Part shown: positions 45,090 to 53,279 of the stretch, in pieces | Layout: each line of letters starts with the position of its first letter | Position numbering within the stretch: the stretch's first letter is position 1 | From: JAUHXS01 sp965213575 | Lineage (GTDB): Bacteria > Bacteroidota > Bacteroidia > Chitinophagales > JAUHXS01 | Reading direction: 5' to 3' | Assembly (NCBI GenBank): GCA_965213575.1 | Contig: CBDBZN010000018.1 | Span: forward strand, 55,447-119,446 | Length of the DNA stretch: 64,000 bases | The notes under the pieces: model-generated | What the model was told of the DNA's origin: nothing | Seen by the model: only the letters and a program-made list of their open reading frames with translations | Databases searched by the model: none | Program-made: the position numbers and the translations under genes

Positions 45090-46475
45090 ATGCATAATCC
45101 TGCTATAAAACAGAACCTGATAAAAACCTGGAGATCAGTCTTATTTCAAACTGCAAGGCGGTATCACACGATCGGTGCATGGGTAGCTGCTATTTTAAAT
45201 CCTATCTGGGCTATTAGTGATTACTATATTATACCGGAGCATTGGAAAATTTTCTTCCTAATAAGGCTAGCAGTGAGCTCGTTAACATTAGCAGCTCTTT
45301 TACTACAAAAAAAATTAAAAATACGCCATGAGATCCTTGTCGGAATTCCTTTTTTAGGAATTGCCCTTCAAAATGCTTATATGTATAGTGTAATGGATGC
45401 AGAGGTATTGCATCATCATACTTTTGCCTATATAGCATTATTTATAGGCGGTGGTATGCTCATTTTATGGGAAGTAAAATATACCATCTTTGTTATCACT
45501 ATCACATTACTTGCAAATATTATCTTATTTTTATTATTTGGCCACTTAAGCCTATCGGAAATACTTATTAACGGCGGACTTCTAACCTTTACAGTTGCTG
45601 TATTCAGCATTTTACTTATAGAAACCAGGTACAGACTTACCAAACGAGAAATCAAAGCTAGATTGGCACTTGCCCACTCTAATAGAAAATTAGAAAAGCA
45701 AAAAAATATTATTCAGCAAGCTAACAAACAAATAACTTCTAGTATTTTATATGCTAAAAACATTCAACAAGCTATTTTACCTGATTTAAACATTATCAGG
45801 AACGAATTAAAAAATAGCTTTATATTTTATCGACCCAAAGATATAGTTAGCGGTGATTTCTACTGGTTTACTAAGCTCCATCATCAAACAATAATTGCAG
45901 CCGTAGATTGTACGGGACACGGGGTGCCGGGCGCTCTAATGAGCATGATCGGTAGCTCAATGTTAGATAAAATAGTGATTGAAAATCATATTACTGAGCC
46001 CGGAGCCATTCTTGCCAGTTTAAATACAAATATTATTAAATCTCTGAAACAAAATGAACAGTCTAACAAGGATGGGATGGATATTGCAATTTGCTCAATC
46101 GACCGAGAAAATAGTAATATAACTTTTGCAGGTGCACATAATCCTCTTTATCTCATACGGAATGGAGCGTTAACTGAGTTAAAAGGCGAAAAAGCACCTA
46201 TAGGTTTTTCTTATAAAGACAATGTTACTTTTAATAATCAAAATTTACCTATTAAAGCCGGAGACATAATCTATATGTTTACCGATGGTTTTCCGGACCA
46301 ATTTGGAGGGCCTAAAAATAAAAAATTCTCTTATAAGCGCTTTAAGGAATTATTAATTTCGATCAGCCATCTCCCCATTGAAAAGCAAGAAAAAGCACTA
46401 CATGATACTTTTCAAGAATGGAAAAGCCAATACGAGCAAACCGATGATGTTTGTGTTATAGGATTTAGAATATGA
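45090..46475 (+). CDS. Membrane-anchored PP2C/SpoIIE-type serine phosphatase
   Basis: The product has 461 residues. The first 185 hold six or so membrane helices, followed by a coiled-coil linker (about 190-225) and then a SpoIIE/RsbU-type phosphatase domain. Metal-binding motifs are visible: SGDFYWF, AAVDCTGHGVPGALMSMIG, DGMDIAIC, MFTDGFPDQ and, near the C-terminus, TDDVCVIGF. Such proteins dephosphorylate anti-sigma antagonists or similar partners in response to a signal sensed by the membrane part. No partner switch genes are adjacent. It lies between two terminators and is probably a single-gene unit; the next gene converges. Confidence 0.85.
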   Translation: MHNPAIKQNLIKTWRSVLFQTARRYHTIGAWVAAILNPIWAISDYYIIPEHWKIFFLIRLAVSSLTLAALLLQKKLKIRHEILVGIPFLGIALQNAYMYSVMDAEVLHHHTFAYIALFIGGGMLILWEVKYTIFVITITLLANIILFLLFGHLSLSEILINGGLLTFTVAVFSILLIETRYRLTKREIKARLALAHSNRKLEKQKNIIQQANKQITSSILYAKNIQQAILPDLNIIRNELKNSFIFYRPKDIVSGDFYWFTKLHHQTIIAAVDCTGHGVPGALMSMIGSSMLDKIVIENHITEPGAILASLNTNIIKSLKQNEQSNKDGMDIAICSIDRENSNITFAGAHNPLYLIRNGALTELKGEKAPIGFSYKDNVTFNNQNLPIKAGDIIYMFTDGFPDQFGGPKNKKFSYKRFKELLISISHLPIEKQEKALHDTFQEWKSQYEQTDDVCVIGFRI

Positions 46476-46508
46476 ATTGAATTGACAGAAGATGGAAGAT
46501 GCCTATCC

Positions 46509-47381
46509 CTACGCACTAGCTACCATCATTTCCCTATCTACTTTTTTAACTAATCCCTGTAACACTTTGCCCGGTCCGACTTCTATAAACTCAGAAGCTC
46601 CATCTGCGATCATATGCTCGACCGTTTGAGTCCATTTGACCGGTGCAGTGAGCTGAGCAATTAAGTTTTCTTTTATTTTAGAAGGATCATTGGTGGCTTG
46701 AGCAGTATAATTTTGATAGATAGGACAAACCGGTTTTTTAAAAGTTACTTCATTAATTGCAGCTTCCAGCTCTACCCTAGCCGGTTCCATTAATGGAGAA
46801 TGAAAAGCGCCTCCTACGTTAAGCGGCAAGGCTCTTTTGGCTCCTGCTTCTTTTAACTGTTCACAAGCTTGTTGTATGCCTTTATTAGAACCGGATATCA
46901 CTAATTGTCCGGGACAATTATAATTAGCTGCTACGACTACTTCATCGATCGCATTACATATTTCCTCTACTTTCTTATCTTCCAGTCCTAATATAGCTGC
47001 CATTGTCGAAGGGTTAGCTTCACATGCTTGCTGCATTGCCTGAGCTCTTTTACTTACAAGTTTCAACCCATCTTCAAAAGACAAAGTTTGATTGGCTACT
47101 AAAGCTGAAAATTCTCCTAAAGAATGTCCGGCAACCATATCGGGATGAAAGTTATCAATTGTTTTACATAAAATAACAGAATGCAAAAAAATGGCAGGTT
47201 GCGTAACCTTTGTTTGCTTTAAATCTTCATCGGTGCCGGAAAACATGATGTCTGTAATACTAAATCCTAAAATGTCATTTGCTTTATCAAATAAATCTTT
47301 CGCTTCAGAGGAATGATCATATAGATCTTTACCCATTCCTACAAATTGTGCCCCTTGGCCCGGAAATATATATGCTTTCAC
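46509..47381 (-). CDS. fabD: Malonyl-CoA:ACP transacylase
   Basis: The product has 290 residues. It moves the malonyl group from CoA to acyl carrier protein for fatty acid synthesis. The nucleophile elbow GHSLGE lies at 85-90 (Ser87). The catalytic His is in GAFHSPLM (His194), the N-terminal oxyanion loop is GQGAQFVGMG, and Arg112 in SKRAQAM holds the malonyl carboxylate. It is full length. The gene is alone; a 193-bp gap with AT-rich simple text separates it from folE upstream on the same strand. Confidence 0.95.
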   Translation of the reverse strand: MKAYIFPGQGAQFVGMGKDLYDHSSEAKDLFDKANDILGFSITDIMFSGTDEDLKQTKVTQPAIFLHSVILCKTIDNFHPDMVAGHSLGEFSALVANQTLSFEDGLKLVSKRAQAMQQACEANPSTMAAILGLEDKKVEEICNAIDEVVVAANYNCPGQLVISGSNKGIQQACEQLKEAGAKRALPLNVGGAFHSPLMEPARVELEAAINEVTFKKPVCPIYQNYTAQATNDPSKIKENLIAQLTAPVKWTQTVEHMIADGASEFIEVGPGKVLQGLVKKVDREMMVASA

Positions 47382-47574
47382 TTTATTAATTTTTAATTAT
47401 TAATTTTTTAATATTTAATGTTGAATATGAAATACCAAGTATAGGTTTAAGTTATCAGTATAAAGTTTAATTTTATTATATCACATCTCAAATGTCAAGT
47501 TTCATATTCTTTTACCTCCCACTTCTTACTTCAACTAATATTCAACATTTAATATTTAGCATTTAGAACTCGAT

Positions 47575-48186
47575 TCAGCTGAGTTTTGATTGTATTAAAT
47601 TAATAAACTCATTTCTGGTAGCTTGTTTTTCGAACTCTCCGACAAATGCTGAGGTAGTGGTAACAGAATTTTGTTTTTGAGCGCCTCGCATCATCATGCA
47701 TAAATGTTTTGCCTCAATTACTACTGCCACGCCTAATGGATTAAGGGTCGCATTGATACAGTCTCTTATTTGTCCGGTTAATCGTTCTTGCACCTGTAAA
47801 CGCCGTGCAAATACATCAACAATCCTAGGTATTTTACTTAATCCAACTATATGTCCGTTTGGTATATATGCAATATGAGCCTTTCCAAAAAAAGGAACCA
47901 TGTGGTGCTCACATAACGAATAAAGCTCAATATCTTTTACGATAACCATTTCGCTATATTCTTCTTTAAATTTAGCACTGTTCAAAATAGCTACGGGATC
48001 TTGATCATAACCCTGCATGAAAAATTGCATAGCTTTTGCGATACGTTCAGGAGTTTTTACTAATCCTTCTCGCTCCGGATCTTCTCCTAATTTTTGAATG
48101 ATGTCTTTATATTGTTTGGACAGATCTTCTGTAAGTTCCGGATTATATGGCACTGTCTCTTGAGGTGATTCAATATAATTATTCAA
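47575..48186 (-). CDS. folE: GTP cyclohydrolase I
   Basis: The product has 203 residues. It opens GTP to 7,8-dihydroneopterin triphosphate, the first step towards folate, biopterin or queuosine. Zinc ligands are Cys92 and His95 in SLCEHHMVPFFGKAHIAYIP, and Cys163 in KHLCMMMRG. The blocks REGLVKTPERIAKAM and VQERLTGQI complete the signature. It lies 20 bp downstream of the gene for the PTPS/QueD-family enzyme that uses its product, so the two form an operon. Confidence 0.96.
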   Translation of the reverse strand: MNNYIESPQETVPYNPELTEDLSKQYKDIIQKLGEDPEREGLVKTPERIAKAMQFFMQGYDQDPVAILNSAKFKEEYSEMVIVKDIELYSLCEHHMVPFFGKAHIAYIPNGHIVGLSKIPRIVDVFARRLQVQERLTGQIRDCINATLNPLGVAVVIEAKHLCMMMRGAQKQNSVTTTSAFVGEFEKQATRNEFINLIQSKLS

Positions 48187-48206
48187 TATGTTTTATTTAG
48201 TTTCTA

Positions 48207-48614
48207 TTAATTTCCGTAATATTCTACAAATATAGTTTCTGTTTCATGCAATCTAACACAATGCAGGTCACATTCTTTTATATGGGGATAAAGTTGTTTC
48301 CAAATAGCTTTTGCTAAATTTTCCGTAGAAGGTAAAATGTTTTGCATAAACGGTACATCTAAATTGAGGTTTTTATGATCTACTACATCTAATACATGCT
48401 TTTGAATGATATCACTTAATTCTTTAGCATTCATAATAAATCCTGTATCCGGATTTGGTTCACCTTTAATAGTAATATATAAATCGTAATTGTGGCCGTG
48501 CCAATTTATATTATTGCATTTCCCAAATACCGATTCATTTTTATCATTGGGCCAATTAGGATTATACAATCGGTGTGCGGCATTAAAATGCTCCTTTCTA
48601 GTAAGATATACCAT
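48207..48614 (-). CDS. 6-pyruvoyl-tetrahydropterin synthase / 6-carboxytetrahydropterin synthase family enzyme
   Basis: The product has 135 residues. Zinc ligands are His14 (NAAHRL), His39 and His41 (NWHGHNY). Catalytic Cys33 is in GKCNNINWHGH, and the Asp79-His80 pair is in VVDHKNLN. The C-x5-HGH spacing with GKCNN is that of mammalian-type PTPS rather than the shorter loop of E. coli QueD, so a biopterin-like product is possible. Many such proteins are nevertheless annotated as QueD for queuosine synthesis, and no other queuosine or biopterin gene is in the window. It forms an operon with folE, whose product is the substrate. Confidence 0.85.
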   Translation of the reverse strand: MVYLTRKEHFNAAHRLYNPNWPNDKNESVFGKCNNINWHGHNYDLYITIKGEPNPDTGFIMNAKELSDIIQKHVLDVVDHKNLNLDVPFMQNILPSTENLAKAIWKQLYPHIKECDLHCVRLHETETIFVEYYGN

Positions 48615-48657
48615 AACACAAAGTTAATAATTCAACGCAATTAAAGCAGATATAAAG

Positions 48658-48688
48658 TTGAGATTTAAACATTAATAGTGTTATTTTG
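48658..48688 (+). promoter_or_regulatory. Candidate promoter of the mqnB operon, very close to the start codon
   Basis: TTG (48658-48660), a 20-base spacer, then TTATTTTG (48681-48688) give seven of eight matches to TAnnTTTG. The expected transcript start falls at the GTG start codon (48693), so the message may have no leader. Confidence 0.45.
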
Positions 48689-48692
48689 AAAC

Positions 48693-49367
48693 GTGAAAAT
48701 TTTAGTCGTAGCTGCCACAAAGGAAGAAGTAAGTTATCTGTTCGATAAGTATGGCATCCAAATAGCTGCGGATAAGCATCTATATAAACATGAGCTATTT
48801 GATCTTTTAATAACCGGAATCGGAATGGTCAATACAACTTATTATCTTACAAAAACGGTTTTAACCAAGAAATACGATCTTACTATTAATTTAGGAATTG
48901 CGGGTTCCTTCAAAGAACACATCAAAATCGGTGATGTTGTTGAGGTAACTACCGAACAATTTGGAGATTTGGGTGCAGAAGACAATGATAATTTTTTGGA
49001 TAGCTTTGAATTAAACCTGCAAAATAAATCTCAATACCCTTTCATAGGTGGTGTTTTGAAAGTTCAGGCTTCAAATTTACATTTATCTCTTGATGATATA
49101 CAAAAAGCTAACAGTATCAGCGTAAATAAGGCGCATGGAAATCTAAGAAGTATTCAATTGATCAGTAAAAAATATAATCCTGATATAGAAAATATGGAAG
49201 GTGCAGCTTTTTTTTATTGCTGTTTAAAAGAAAACGTTCCATTTATTGAAATCAGGGCTATTTCTAATTATGTAGAACCTAGAAATAAAGAAAATTGGGA
49301 TATTCCTTTAGCAATAAAACATTTAAATACTACTGCTATTAATATTTTAAATCAATTAAATAAATGA
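48693..49367 (+). CDS. mqnB: Futalosine hydrolase (menaquinone synthesis)
   Basis: The product has 224 residues, with start codon GTG. It belongs to the nucleoside phosphorylase/hydrolase fold. LVVAATKEEVSYL at the start, TGIGMVNTTYYLT, NLGIAGSF and the motif IENMEGAAFFYCC match futalosine hydrolase, which removes hypoxanthine from futalosine to give dehypoxanthine futalosine. The GTG start fits the typical N-terminus (MKILVVAAT). Position supports the assignment, since mqnD, another enzyme of the same pathway, is two genes downstream. The next gene overlaps its end by four bases (ATGA). Confidence 0.9.
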   Translation: MKILVVAATKEEVSYLFDKYGIQIAADKHLYKHELFDLLITGIGMVNTTYYLTKTVLTKKYDLTINLGIAGSFKEHIKIGDVVEVTTEQFGDLGAEDNDNFLDSFELNLQNKSQYPFIGGVLKVQASNLHLSLDDIQKANSISVNKAHGNLRSIQLISKKYNPDIENMEGAAFFYCCLKENVPFIEIRAISNYVEPRNKENWDIPLAIKHLNTTAINILNQLNK

Positions 49368-49987
49368 AAATTTTATTATTCATTATTTTAACTATACTTG
49401 TAGTTAACTCGTATTGCCAAGAGGTGATCAATGTACAACGCCCTACTCAAACAGAATCCTATTCTATCATCACACCGGGTGTTATTCAATCTGAAAATGG
49501 CATAGCCTACATTTCAACTGATTCTTTTGGGTACAGCACTTTTTTCCGATTAGGATTATCTCCTAGAATTGAATTTAGAGCAGCTAGTGACTTACGATCA
49601 AAATTTTTAGATCTTGGAGCAAAAATAGTCATTACTAAACCTCAAGAAATTTTACCCGGCACTGCTTTTATCGTGAATTATGACATTCATAGCGGAGTGA
49701 CTAATTTCACTTTTTCTGCGAGTAATAGCTTTGCTACAAAATATTTTTATACGTTTAATATCGGTAAAGATACTGACTGGTACAGCATTTATCTTTTAGG
49801 AAGAAGTATTGGCGATAAAGCTGCTGCTTATACAGAATTCTATTTGCAAGAGGTTTATCAACAGTTAAACTTCGGGGCGACTTACCGGCTTACCGACAAT
49901 ATGCAAGTTGACGTTTCAGCAGGGGCTTTAGACTTCAAGGATTATTATATAAGTACCGGTTTTTCTTTTAGAATTTTACAAAAATAA
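49364..49987 (+). CDS. Outer-membrane beta-barrel-like protein between mqnB and mqnD
   Basis: The product has 207 residues with a signal peptide (cut after YCQ). The mature chain is alternating strands ending in FSFRILQK, as outer-membrane barrels do, and starts with the phrase VQRPTQTESYSIITPGVIQSE. It resembles the transporter-like barrels of the PF13557 (phenol meta-cleavage-associated) type, although family membership is a guess. It overlaps mqnB by 4 bp and ends 1 bp before mqnD, so it is tightly coupled to menaquinone genes, but no direct role in the pathway is evident. Confidence 0.65.
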   Translation: MKILLFIILTILVVNSYCQEVINVQRPTQTESYSIITPGVIQSENGIAYISTDSFGYSTFFRLGLSPRIEFRAASDLRSKFLDLGAKIVITKPQEILPGTAFIVNYDIHSGVTNFTFSASNSFATKYFYTFNIGKDTDWYSIYLLGRSIGDKAAAYTEFYLQEVYQQLNFGATYRLTDNMQVDVSAGALDFKDYYISTGFSFRILQK

Positions 49988-49988
49988 T

Positions 49989-50849
49989 ATGCGGCTATCA
50001 CTTGGATTTTCTCCTTGCCCTAACGACACATTCATCTTTGATGCATTAGTTCATAAAAAAATTGATACTGAGGGATTAGATTTCGAAGTGTATTTAGGTG
50101 ATGTTGAGGATCTTAATCAAAAAGCATTTACGCAAACCTTAGATATTACTAAATTAAGTTATCATGCCTTCGCCTATTGTATTGATAATTATATCCTACT
50201 GAATTCAGGAAGTGCGTTAGGCAATAATTGTGGGCCGTTATTGATTGCTGACTCCAGATTGCAGATTCCAGATTTTAATCCGCTAATTCAACATTCAAAA
50301 TTTAAAATTCAAAATTCTGATGTAATTGTTGCTATTCCTGGAAAATATACCACAGCTAATTTTTTATTAAACTTTGCTTATCCGGAGGTAATTAATAAAA
50401 AAGAAATGTTGTTTTCTAAAATAGAAAATGCTGTATTAAATAAAGAAGTTGATGCGGGTGTTATTATTCATGAAAATAGATTTACTTATCACGACAAAGG
50501 GCTCCAAAAGCTGATGGACTTGGGGGAATATTGGGAACAGAAAACCCGTTTACCTATCCCTCTTGGAGGAATTGTTATTAAAAAAGACATTGATAAAAAG
50601 ACACAATTAAAAGCAGATCGTATCTTAAAAAGAAGTATTGAATATGCTTTTACTAACCCCGATTCTTCTAAAGATTTTGTAAAAAAACACTCTCAAGAAA
50701 TGGACAAAAAGGTGATCCGAGAACATATTAATTTGTACGTAAATGATTACACTATCAATCTAGGGAAAAAAGGTAAAGAAGCAGTAATTTTTATGCTTTC
50801 AAATATTAGAGATATTAATCCCGAAGAGGTTTTTGTTCCTCAAACATAA
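49989..50849 (+). CDS. mqnD: 1,4-dihydroxy-6-naphthoate synthase (menaquinone synthesis)
   Basis: The product has 286 residues and a periplasmic-binding-protein-like fold. Motifs: SLGFSPCPNDTFIFDALVH at the start, TKLSYHAF, GSALGNNCGPLLI, AIPGKYTTANFLL and DAGVIIHENRFTY with the catalytic His/Glu region. It converts cyclic dehypoxanthine futalosine to 1,4-dihydroxy-6-naphthoate. A stretch of about 24 residues between PLLI and AIPG is longer than usual and is encoded by DNA that looks like intergenic simple text (50251-50320). The 3' end overlaps the convergent exonuclease gene by 10 bp. Confidence 0.93.
   Translation: MRLSLGFSPCPNDTFIFDALVHKKIDTEGLDFEVYLGDVEDLNQKAFTQTLDITKLSYHAFAYCIDNYILLNSGSALGNNCGPLLIADSRLQIPDFNPLIQHSKFKIQNSDVIVAIPGKYTTANFLLNFAYPEVINKKEMLFSKIENAVLNKEVDAGVIIHENRFTYHDKGLQKLMDLGEYWEQKTRLPIPLGGIVIKKDIDKKTQLKADRILKRSIEYAFTNPDSSKDFVKKHSQEMDKKVIREHINLYVNDYTINLGKKGKEAVIFMLSNIRDINPEEVFVPQT
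50251..50320. repeat. Intergenic-type simple repeat captured inside mqnD
   Basis: Two repeated CAGATT units (CCAGATTGCAGATTCCAGATT) are followed by near-tandem ATTCAACATTCAAAATTTAAAATTCAAAATTC text. Similar text stands in gaps of this window, for example the complement of 52781-52806. It is in frame and adds a dozen or so residues to the enzyme. Confidence 0.55.
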
Positions 50850-51562
50850 TGTACATCAGATTCACCTAACGTAGGGTGGCCTTTGAATTTTAGCAAAACC
50901 TGTGCTGTAGTAAGTACATCTTTTTGACAATAATTTACAATTCGATCCAGATCTTTATCCTTCCAATATACTTCTCCTACTTGGCTCCCATCTATATCAT
51001 CTTTTGGAGTAGGAATATTTAAAACATTCGCTAATAAATTTAAAGAAGTGTAGCTTTTATAATCGCCGAATTTCCACAGTTGCAAGGTATCCAAGTGATT
51101 TACTTCCCAAGGTTTTTTACCATAAATATCTAACATGGGCGGTAGTTGAAGCCCATTTATTACCATGCGCCTACAGATATAAGGCACATCAAATTCTTTA
51201 ATATTATGCCCGCATAATACATGCTGCGTGGTATTATTGTAGATGGCATTCAATACAGAAGCAAATTTGTCTAAAATTACTTTTTCATCATGGCCTGCAA
51301 AAGATTTTATTCTAAAATTGAGTTTATTGATTTGCTTATTCAATGTGAATGCTCCCGCAGAAATGCAAATTATTTTACCAAATTCTGCATAAATGCCTGC
51401 TTTTTCTTGAAAGGTATCTGCCGGAATATCTTCTGAAATAAGTAAAGATTTTCGCTGCCATAAATTTTGCATACTATCTGTTAACTGATGATAATTGGCA
51501 GCAATAGAAACTGTTTCAATATCTATAACTAAAACTTTTTGAAGATTAACAGCATGCAACAT
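50840..51562 (-). CDS. 3'-5' exonuclease, PolB-like domain protein
   Basis: The product has 240 residues. The DEDD-type motifs are VLVIDIETVS (Asp/Glu pair near residues 14-16), GHNIKEFDVPYICRR in the middle and YCQKDVLTTAQV with the last Asp. This matches the predicted PolB-like 3'-5' exonuclease family, a stand-alone proofreading-like domain frequent in Bacteroidota. It probably acts on single-stranded or nicked DNA, though its cellular job is not established. The gene converges with mqnD, overlapping it by 10 bp. Confidence 0.85.
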   Translation of the reverse strand: MLHAVNLQKVLVIDIETVSIAANYHQLTDSMQNLWQRKSLLISEDIPADTFQEKAGIYAEFGKIICISAGAFTLNKQINKLNFRIKSFAGHDEKVILDKFASVLNAIYNNTTQHVLCGHNIKEFDVPYICRRMVINGLQLPPMLDIYGKKPWEVNHLDTLQLWKFGDYKSYTSLNLLANVLNIPTPKDDIDGSQVGEVYWKDKDLDRIVNYCQKDVLTTAQVLLKFKGHPTLGESDVHYV

Positions 51563-51664
51563 AATATTCTATAGTTATTTGACTATGAGTTGTAAATGTA
51601 AGAAAAATGATAGTATATTTGTGCTGAACAACACAAATCAAATAAGCTTTAAATACCATATATC

Positions 51665-52591
51665 ATGGCTGAAATAAAAACTACTACTCCGAAAAAACAG
51701 GAAAGGAAAAGATCAATACTACCTATAGTATTCATACTTTTATTGGTATTACTAAATGGTTTTTTAGTTTTTTATAATTGGAAAGCAAATGAAGAGAAAG
51801 TGGAGCTGGGAGAACAAGTAGACTCACTTGGAAATTTAAGAGCTGAATTAGAAGTTAAATACAATAAAGCTAGAACTGATCTGGAAGCACAATTAGGACA
51901 AAATGCTCAATTAGACAGTATTATACAAATGCAATTGGCTGATCTTGCCACTCAAAAAGAAAAAATTAACAGCTTAATTGGTTATCGCTCTAAATATAAT
52001 CAACAATTAGCTTTAGTAAAAGGATTAAACAGGTCTGTAGATAATTATAAAGTCAGGTTAGATTCTTTTAAACTAGCTTACAATATGGCAATCGACACGC
52101 TCAATCAAAAAATAGTTGCAAGTACAGAGGAAAATGAACGCCTTTCTTTCAAAAATGAAGAATTATCTGCTAAAGTAGCAGTTGGGTCAATTCTTAAAAC
52201 TGCCAACATTAATGCAAAACCTATGCAGGTAAAAGGCAGTGGAAAAGAAAAAGAAACTGATAATGCAAATAAAGTCAATAAGATTGTAATAGACTTTACG
52301 TTAGCAGAAAATAAAGTAGCTGATCCCGGACAGGAAGAAATACTAGTCCGTATGATCGGGCCTGACGGAGCAACTTTTTCAGTAGACAGTAAAGGATCCG
52401 GAATGTTTACACCTGAAGGAATGGATAGTGAAGTAAAATATTCCTTAAAAAAATCCATCAACTATAAGAATGAAAACACGCCTGTGTCAGTTACTTGGTC
52501 TCAAGAAACTGAGTTCCCCGAGGGAGAATATAAAGTGGAGATTTATCACAAAAACTACCTTTCCGGAAAAACTAACTTTATGTTAGATTAG
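51665..52591 (+). CDS. Membrane-anchored coiled-coil protein
   Basis: The product has 308 residues. A Lys/Arg-rich N-terminus is followed by one membrane helix (about 19-41) and a long coiled coil (about 45-170, with regularly placed Leu and Gln). A C-terminal beta domain (about 205-308, ending GKTNFMLD) contains VIDFTLAENKVADPGQEE and EFPEGEYKVEIY. The topology suggests a periplasmic coiled coil carrying an immunoglobulin-like domain. No family name is recognised, but similar proteins appear widespread in Bacteroidota. It is alone on the plus strand after a 100-bp gap. Confidence 0.65.
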   Translation: MAEIKTTTPKKQERKRSILPIVFILLLVLLNGFLVFYNWKANEEKVELGEQVDSLGNLRAELEVKYNKARTDLEAQLGQNAQLDSIIQMQLADLATQKEKINSLIGYRSKYNQQLALVKGLNRSVDNYKVRLDSFKLAYNMAIDTLNQKIVASTEENERLSFKNEELSAKVAVGSILKTANINAKPMQVKGSGKEKETDNANKVNKIVIDFTLAENKVADPGQEEILVRMIGPDGATFSVDSKGSGMFTPEGMDSEVKYSLKKSINYKNENTPVSVTWSQETEFPEGEYKVEIYHKNYLSGKTNFMLD

Positions 52592-52940
52592 ATTTAAAAT
52601 TGTTAATGTTGAATTATGAATTTTAAATTAAGCTTCTCAGAGAAAATTTGGTAACTTTCTTTTTTGAGTCTCTCTCTCAACATTAAGCACATTGGCCCTT
52701 GTAAATATATAGCGAAATAGAAAGAAGCATTTCGCAATATTTATGATTTTAGAGTTATAAATACTATTTAGCAATAATTTTGAATTTTTAGTTTTGAATT
52801 TTAAATTGAATCTGATTATTAGAGTCTTTGAAGTCATTGGTTACTGATCAGGAGCAGATTTTGACATGGAAGTTTAATATATTTTCAAAGGCTGTATTCA
52901 ATCAGAATATAAAATAAAAGTCGGTCCTGAATGGTTTTCA

Positions 52941-53189
52941 ATGGACGACCGATTACTTGACCTTGACAGGCAAGATGAGTCTGATTATCCTAAAGCTTTT
53001 TTATGGGGTGCAAAACATGTAATTGTATATCCAGGTTGGACTTTAATTGAGGATACAATAGATTTAAAAAACTTAAAAAGTAAATATGGACTTAAATTTT
53101 ATAAATTTTTTTTTGATACAAATGCCTATTATTTGACTTTAACATTTCACGATTTAGACATAAAACCAATAAAAAGAATAGAAAAATAA
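52941..53189 (+). pseudogene. Small ORF, probably a truncated remnant
   Basis: The 82 codons begin at ATG (MDDRLLDLDRQDESDYPKAF). The frame stays open and protein-like upstream to a TAA at 52875-52877 (encoding FKGCIQSEYKIKVGPEWFS), but no start codon is found there, so the 5' part of the gene seems lost. The C-terminal half (AKHVIVYPGWTLIEDTIDL...) reads as a small alpha/beta protein. It lies inside an otherwise empty 688-bp stretch (52592-53279) of AT-rich text with an AT-only hairpin at 52593-52627. Function unknown; the remaining part could be an accessory or immunity-like fragment. Confidence 0.4.
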
Positions 53190-53279
53190 AAATCCTCTTA
53201 TCCTATAAATTTAAAAAGTATGATTTAATAATAATTTTAAACTCAATCTGATTTATCATACTGAGCCTGAGAAGTATCT

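Noticed and set aside
47382..47574. A non-coding RNA in the gap between fabD and folE
   Set aside because: The gap is AT-rich simple text with poor secondary structure, the same kind of filler as in other gaps of the window.
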